From positions 1-18,428 of the forward strand of contig CALJEW010000133.1 of the NCBI GenBank assembly GCA_938074585.1: a stretch of 18,428 nt of DNA, read 5' to 3'. The translations under genes and the position numbers were made by a program. Below are positions 14,312-18,428 of this stretch, in pieces. The DNA is from an uncultured Rhodospirillales bacterium (GTDB lineage: Bacteria > Pseudomonadota > Alphaproteobacteria > Rhodospirillales > Casp-alpha2). Positions within the stretch are counted from its first letter, which is position 1. The number at the start of each line of letters is the position of its first letter. Below the pieces are notes generated by a model, which had not been told where the DNA came from, ran no database searches, and worked only from the letters and a program-made list of their open reading frames with translations.

Positions 14312-15275
14312 AAGGGGCAAATGATGGCATCAGATATGCCTAATGATCTTTATATAGAACAAGATTTAATCGTTTATTTTCTGACACCATTGCGGCAAAA
14401 ATATAGTGCACAAATCAAAAGCCATCATCTACGTAAAGAGATCATAGCGTCCCGCACAACCAATTCATTAGTTGACTGGGCTGGGAACACATTCGTTGTT
14501 GAGTTTATGGAGGAAGCTGGAAAGTCTGCCGTCGATATTATTCGAGCCCACACCATTGCCCGTGAAGTGTTTGATCTTCGGAACTTATGGGCTGAGGTTG
14601 AAGCTTTGGATAATAAAGCTCCAGGTTTTTACTCAAACTGAAATGCTGATGGACATTCACAATTTTTTAGATTGGATTTTTCTGGCTTCTTAAAAGTGGG
14701 TCATCAGGCCTTGATATGAAGTCGTACATATGTGTATCTCAAAATGGGATTGCTGAACTTATGAGCAGCGTTAATAAAGCATTGTCCAATCATTATTTAG
14801 GTGATGCAAAGAATTGGTTGCGGTGCTATACAGATGAATGTGTTCCGGAAATTCTAGCTTTAAAAACTTCAGGACTCGTTAATTTGTATTCTGGATTAGA
14901 CATTGTTCGTATCGCAGCCCACAGAAAGTGCCAGGTTTTGGATGGAGCAAAAGTTTACTTTACTGTTGGTACTCGGACCCGCTCAGGTAGCTTAAGGGCC
15001 TGAACTGATTCAATGGGAACTGATAATCATTTGCAACAATTAGAAATAGTTACTTTGGTCAAAGAAATTTATTCACACCAACTGGCCCTTGCACGTTCTG
15101 TCATGGATAAATCCAAAAAAAGCAAATGCCAAAAAATCTATTGAGGATTGAATTGGTGTTAATAAATCAACCGTTTCAGCAACAGAACAATTGCTGAATG
15201 AATTATTGTCAACCGACGTCAATGATCGCTGTAGCTAGTCGAAAAATCAAAACCATGACAGAAAATGATAGCTAG
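14312..15275 (+). pseudogene. C-terminal remnant of a large NAD-specific glutamate dehydrogenase
   Basis: The plus strand carries, across all three frames, roughly the last 320 codons of the ~1600-aa GdhB/GDH2-type NAD-glutamate dehydrogenase, which oxidises glutamate to 2-oxoglutarate and ammonium. Successive pieces in the order of the intact protein: LMASDMPNDLY-like start, RKEIIASRTTNSLVDWAG and AREVFDLRNLWAEVEALDNK (frame of 14321); VFTQTEMLMDIHNFLDW (next frame); FFWLLKSG...NGIAELMSS and SGLDIVRIAAHRKCQVLDGA (third frame); VKEIYSHQLALARSVMD after a TGA at 15001-15003; KANAKKSIED, TGA at 15149-15151 in place of a Trp, VNKSTVSATEQLLNELLS; and SMIAVASRKIKTMTENDS with a final stop at 15273-15275. 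Frame changes fall near 14626, 14680, 15115 and 15220. The first ~1280 codons, including the catalytic domain, are absent. A GAAGGGG before the ATG at 14321 may be fortuitous. No active enzyme can result. Confidence 0.88.
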
Positions 15276-15278
15276 TCC

Positions 15279-16553
15279 ATGGACATATCAAACAAACCAC
15301 AAAATCCAGCGTCTAGCAAACAGCTTGCGGCTTGGTGTTTGTACGATTGGGCGAACTCTGCGTACCCAACCGTTATAACAACTTTTGTTTTTGCGGCTTA
15401 TTTTACAAAAGGAGTTGCTGTTGATCCGATCACTGGGACCAGCCAATGGGGCTTGGCCATCTCAATTTCTGCTCTATGCGTTGCCCTAATTGGCCCGTTA
15501 TTAGGGGCGATTGCGGATCATTCAGGAAGACGGAAGCCGTGGCTTTTTTCCTTCACCTTAATCTCAGCGCTTTGTGCAATGGGTTTGTGGTTTGTGACCC
15601 CTGAGCCTGGCTCAGTCTTTATAGCACTTTTTTTTGTTGGGGTTGGTACATTGGCTTTTGAGCTTGGTATGATTTTCTACAATGCCATGCTACCTGATTT
15701 ATCCCCACTGAGAAAAATAGGTCGCTGGTCTGGCTGGGGCTGGGGGCTAGGATATGTTGGCGGGCTTACTTGTTTAGCGTTAACATTAGTTGCCTTTGTT
15801 CAAACAGAAACCCCATGGTTTGGCCTAGATAAAGAAATGGCCGAACATTTGCGTGCAACCGGACCAATGGTTGGTTTATGGATGCTTATCTTTGCAGTCC
15901 CCCTATTTGTTTTTACACCAGATAAACCAAGTGGCGTTGGTTTTATCGAAGCGTCAAAACGAGGGATAACATCCCTGATTGAAACTTTTAAACATGTTAC
16001 CCAACATGCAAATATTACACGATTTTTAATTGCCCGCATGATTTATACCGATGGCTTAAATACACTGTTCGCTTTTGGTGGAATCTACGCCGCAGGATCG
16101 TTTGGATTTTCATTTGAAGACCTTATTTTATTCGGTATCGGCATAAACGTAACAGCTGGATTGGGTGCTGCTTCTTTTGCATGGATCGATGATTGGATAG
16201 GACCAAAACTCACTATTTTAATTTCTGTCACGGCCTTAACTTTTTTAAGCAGCGCCTTATTACTTATCGACAACGTATTTCTTTTTTGGGTATTTGGTTT
16301 GGGGCTTGGTATATTTGTGGGGCCTGCTCAATCGGCAAGCCGCTCGATGATGGCACGATTAGCGCCACCTGAAATGAGAACTGAAATGTTTGGCTTGTTT
16401 GCTTTATCTGGCAAAGCAACAGCTTTTTTAGGACCGGCACTGCTCGCAATTATCACCGACGCCTTTGCCAGTCAACGCGCTGGCATGGCTTCAATTGTTG
16501 TCTTTTTTATTATCGGTGCGCTTCTTTTGCTGCGGGTAAACGACAAAGATTGA
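15279..16553 (+). CDS. UMF1-family MFS transporter (Atg22-like)
   Basis: A 424-aa inner-membrane transporter of the UMF1 branch of the major facilitator superfamily, related to yeast vacuolar Atg22 amino-acid effluxers. The N-terminal LYDWANSAYPTVITTFVF (residues 21-38) is the family hallmark; MFS motif A appears as GAIADHSGRRKPWL, with another hallmark in GMIFYNAMLPDLS and RKIGRWSGWGWGLGY. About twelve helices are predicted. Substrate unknown. The ATG starts four bases after the final stop of the glutamate-dehydrogenase remnant, with no Shine-Dalgarno. A GC-rich hairpin follows about 50 bp past the stop. The protein is intact, despite lying between decayed genes. Confidence 0.93.
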   Translation: MDISNKPQNPASSKQLAAWCLYDWANSAYPTVITTFVFAAYFTKGVAVDPITGTSQWGLAISISALCVALIGPLLGAIADHSGRRKPWLFSFTLISALCAMGLWFVTPEPGSVFIALFFVGVGTLAFELGMIFYNAMLPDLSPLRKIGRWSGWGWGLGYVGGLTCLALTLVAFVQTETPWFGLDKEMAEHLRATGPMVGLWMLIFAVPLFVFTPDKPSGVGFIEASKRGITSLIETFKHVTQHANITRFLIARMIYTDGLNTLFAFGGIYAAGSFGFSFEDLILFGIGINVTAGLGAASFAWIDDWIGPKLTILISVTALTFLSSALLLIDNVFLFWVFGLGLGIFVGPAQSASRSMMARLAPPEMRTEMFGLFALSGKATAFLGPALLAIITDAFASQRAGMASIVVFFIIGALLLLRVNDKD

Positions 16554-16604
16554 ATCAAGCCAGATCGAAACTCATTAAATGCATCCATTTTTTTAGGAGT
16601 CAAA

Positions 16605-16907
16605 ATGGGCCCGCCAACACGCGGGGCCCTTTATATAGTTTGGGGTAATTACAACAAAGCGACACTTGATCGTGTGATGGCGTCTTTTTAAGAACATCAC
16701 CAAGAACCTCTCATACATCTAGAAACGTTGCCCGACGGCTCAACCCTGCTAGATAAAGCAAATATGTTGAATTTATATCCATATGATCAAGTTGGTTTTG
16801 CCACGGTGATTAAAAAGATCGATGCCCAACCCACTGTATTGCCTCACAATTCGAATTTTAGCCTAAATGGCAAAAAACAGGTATGGTCCCCTTGTTATCT
16901 AGTATGA
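16605..16907 (+). pseudogene. Decayed glycosyltransferase-like gene (in-frame stop, internal deletion)
   Basis: An ATG with AGGAG five bases upstream opens a frame that reads RGALYIVWGNYNKATLDRV, then MASF, TAA (16689-16691), EHHQEPLIHLETLPDGSTLL, DKANMLNLYPYDQ, and, after what looks like an internal deletion, IDAQPTVLPHNSNFSLNGKK and a TGA at 16905-16907. The first part resembles the start of bacterial nucleotide-diphospho-sugar-transferase-like proteins (a strand ending in WG, helix, HLETLPD, LDKANML, where an LDxD-type motif should follow). The LDxD region is missing. The TAA is most simply AAA or GAA mutated. A truncated peptide of 28 codons is all that could be made. The family is recognised from memory and not certain. 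Confidence 0.6.
16607..16635 (+). terminator. GC-rich hairpin behind the UMF1 gene
   Basis: GGGCCCGC (16607-16614), loop CAACAC, GCGGGGCCC (16621-16629, one bulged G), followed by TTTATATA. It sits 54 bp past the UMF1 stop and could end that transcript. It also lies within the first codons of the decayed glycosyltransferase-like gene, so it may be partly a coding coincidence; the U-tract is short. Confidence 0.45.
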
Positions 16908-17070
16908 CTAAATGGCCCCCCCTGAAGCGCTTTTAAACAACAACACAAAATAGTAAGCGCCCGATCAAACACCACTTTCATCCAGTTTAAACTGAGCTTT
17001 ACGTTGCCATCATTTTGCCTGATTTATAGACGAGCTTTACCCACATGAAACAGTCCGTTAAAAATCAATT

Positions 17071-17724
17071 ATGATAAAAAATATATTTCAAATTTTAAGA
17101 ACTGCCAGCTTAGCGCTGACTTTTGGATTAGCCACTCCAGCGGCGGCCAAGCTTGCGGAAAGTCTAGTGCTTTCTAAACAAGGCGCAACGGATTTGATGC
17201 GCATACAAAAACATCTAAATTCTTCCAAAACCTTCAAGGCGCGGTTTCTTCAAGTATCATCGAATGGTGAATATGCAGAAGGCCAAATATTTTTACAACG
17301 CCCCGGTCGCTTACGCCTTATTTATGATGACCCAAACCCCTTACTTGTAGTCGCCGATGGCAAACATATCTCATTCATTGATCGTAATATCGATACGGCA
17401 ACAACGCTTTATTTGAGCATGACCCCGGCTGATTTGATGTTGCGTGAATCAATTGGTTTTTTTGGCAACGATGTGATTGTCACTTCTGTCAACCGAACAC
17501 CCGGGATTGTCCGTATTGGGCTTATAAATACGGCTGAGCCAGATGCGGGTAGCATTGAACTTGTATTCAGTGACCGGCCCATGGAACTTAGAAAATGGAC
17601 CGTCACCGATGCACAAGGCATTAAAACCACAGTTTCGTTATTAGGGCCAACTTTCGATGTTCCCCTAAATCCAAACTTATTTAAGTATACCCCTAAACAA
17701 AACAAAACTTTCGGGGATAATTAA
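17071..17724 (+). CDS. lolA: LolA-family outer-membrane lipoprotein carrier protein
   Basis: A 217-aa periplasmic protein of the LolA family, which takes lipoproteins from the LolCDE complex and carries them to the outer membrane. N-terminal signal peptide: charged start MIKNIFQILR, hydrophobic core, cleavage near ATPAAA. The mature part has the family pattern FKARFLQVSSNGEYAEGQIF, FLQRPGRLRLIYDDPNPLLV, VADGKHISFIDRNI and a late SLLGPTFDVPLNPNLFKYTP. Length is typical. No clear Shine-Dalgarno lies before the ATG. A 9-codon frame, ATG at 17045, ends in the TGA overlapping this ATG (ATGA) and could couple translation. Downstream a weak hairpin (GCTTA 17728-17732, TAAGC 17750-17754, then AAGTTTTT) may terminate it. 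In many alphaproteobacteria lolA follows ftsK; ftsK is absent here. Confidence 0.92.
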   Translation: MIKNIFQILRTASLALTFGLATPAAAKLAESLVLSKQGATDLMRIQKHLNSSKTFKARFLQVSSNGEYAEGQIFLQRPGRLRLIYDDPNPLLVVADGKHISFIDRNIDTATTLYLSMTPADLMLRESIGFFGNDVIVTSVNRTPGIVRIGLINTAEPDAGSIELVFSDRPMELRKWTVTDAQGIKTTVSLLGPTFDVPLNPNLFKYTPKQNKTFGDN

Positions 17725-17749
17725 CGCGCTTAAGACCCGCTAAAGCCCC

Positions 17750-18090
17750 TAAGCAAGTTTTTATTAAAAAAAATACAATGGTTCTTTGCCATGCCAATTC
17801 AACAGCAGGGACATCGTAACGCGGCGTTGTGTCATTATCAGATCCGGGGTCGACGTCTGTAAAATTATGTATCATAAATTCATAATTATTAGACATTAAT
17901 GCCGCTTCATAAACCGGGGCTCCCGTTCCAATACGATTATCCAAACCTGCATTCTGGATAACTAAAGGTGCTGTAATTTGCGATACATCTTCTGGTTTTG
18001 TTTGGCGTCAAAAAAACGAAATGGCGGCTGCTTAATCCAGCACGCCCACTGCCATTGAATTTCAACGAAGAAACCAATTCTAAGAAGTAT
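17750..18090 (-). pseudogene. Decayed dienelactone-hydrolase-like gene
   Basis: The minus strand holds the C-terminal half of a dienelactone hydrolase/carboxymethylenebutenolidase-type alpha/beta-hydrolase. One frame reads, from upstream: TAA (18034-18032), AAAISFF, TGA (18010-18008), RQTKPEDVSQITAPLVIQ, NAGLDNRIGTGAPVYEAALM, DNDTTPRYDVPAVELAW, QRTIVFF. These match the usual order of YGRQ, IKAPLLL-type strand, AGLD with the catalytic Asp, the NDTTPRYD block, and the terminal AWQRTLAFF helix. The catalytic His before NDTT is not where expected (DPGSDNDTT instead of HGFHNDTT). The Cys/Ser nucleophile part upstream is scrambled. The longest uninterrupted piece, from a TTG at 17944, has no ribosome site. 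It converges on lolA. Confidence 0.75.
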
Positions 18091-18120
18091 CATTTTCTTC
18101 ATTTTTCCACTATATTTAAC

Positions 18121-18428
18121 TTAAGGGACTGTAGTTTGCTTGATAGTTAGCTCTATACAAAATGTAATCCCTAAGTCCATTTTTGTATCAAAATGAGTAC
18201 AGCCTTGGTGGACGATAACAATTATGTTTCTAATGGATTGTTCAAGCCCAGTTCTGGTAGAGCTCGTTGTTATATTTGCTTGCGAAAATCTAATGCGGCC
18301 CAGTTCGCCATGATTGTCATTTTCAGGCCCAAAAAAAATAAGGTTTGAATTTTTAGTTCATTTGCTATTCCCATGTATTTACGCAAATTTCTTTTATCAA
18401 ATCACCAATCACTACAGGCTTAAAATCA
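18121..18428 (-). pseudogene. Probable decayed sensor histidine kinase remnant (cut by window edge)
   Basis: Read on the minus strand, the end reads TTGLEQ-like degenerate ATPase code: SSTRTGLEQSIRNIIVIVHQ, then GCTHFDTKMDLGITFCIELT, ending at a TAA (18123-18121). This parallels the final part of HATPase domains (GTGLGLAI, NII, HGG, SELGVGTTFxIELP). Upstream, other frames give KPVVIGDLIKEICVNTW and IANELKIQTLFF, as expected for the region before the N-box, with frameshifts around 18331-18370. The G2 box is degraded (TRTGLEQS). The rest lies outside the window. This reading is based on weak, frame-hopping resemblance. Confidence 0.45.

Noticed and set aside
14321..14641. Treating the 106-codon frame as an intact small gene
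   Set aside because: The sequence is an internal piece of NAD-glutamate dehydrogenase that continues in other frames; the last residues (GFYSN) are frameshift read-through, although a possible ribosome site precedes the ATG.
14716..15003. Treating the 95-codon frame as an intact small gene
   Set aside because: Matching dehydrogenase code continues past the TGA in the same frame and before the ATG, so this is part of the same remnant.
16927..16960. GCGCTT-N22-AAGCGC inverted repeat between the glycosyltransferase-like remnant and lolA
   Set aside because: Six-base arms with a 22-base spacer in AT-rich sequence are easily found by chance; no T tract follows.
1..18428. CRISPR arrays, IS elements, prophage and tandem repeats
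   Set aside because: I saw no regularly spaced direct repeats, transposase or integrase code, terminal inverted repeats or phage genes; the tRNA is not followed by an obvious attachment-site duplication.

Overview
The window looks like a chromosomal segment of a moderately AT-leaning alphaproteobacterium, possibly a marine or aquatic Rhodospirillales-like lineage. Three things point there: a glnK-amtB pair next to a UbiH/Coq6-type hydroxylase, a CnoX/LON-domain/Trm112/DUF971 run, and a remnant of the very large NAD-glutamate dehydrogenase typical of that class. This placement is inferred from gene content only.

Layout. Positions 1-321 hold the 3' end of a sensor histidine kinase (+), overlapping by 21 bp the convergent UxaA-type sugar-acid dehydratase gene (-, 301-1833). 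Next come amtB and glnK (-, 3685-1965), with a strong intrinsic terminator behind amtB and a near-consensus sigma-54 promoter plus an upstream NtrC-like site before glnK. A UbiH-family flavoprotein gene (+, 3967-5223) diverges from it. A four-gene minus-strand operon follows (CnoX-like thioredoxin-TPR, LON-domain protein, Trm112-like, DUF971; 7511-5225). Then a ProX-type editing deacylase (-), tRNA-Gly(GCC) with its own terminator (+) and a small exported protein (-).

Positions 10704-8834 form a compact three-gene minus-strand operon: a 2OG-Fe(II) oxygenase, a small ABM/YdhR-like protein and an SDR-fold protein that lacks the classical catalytic Ser and Tyr. A palindrome sits just upstream. 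This is the most plausible uncharacterised pathway in the window. An ATP-binding/permease pair of an ABC-2 exporter (-, 12894-11210) and a divergent class I/II aminotransferase (+, 13037-14197) follow.

The last 4 kb is a decay zone. Three intact genes (aminotransferase, UMF1-family MFS transporter, lolA) are interleaved with four broken remnants, each recognised by reading across frames: the C-terminal fifth of an NAD-glutamate dehydrogenase with at least four frameshifts and two nonsense codons; an internally deleted glycosyltransferase-like gene with an in-frame stop; a dienelactone-hydrolase-like gene with two in-frame stops; and a histidine-kinase-like remnant running off the right edge. 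The neighbouring intact genes make assembly error an unlikely sole explanation. I found no CRISPR array, IS element, rRNA or replication origin.
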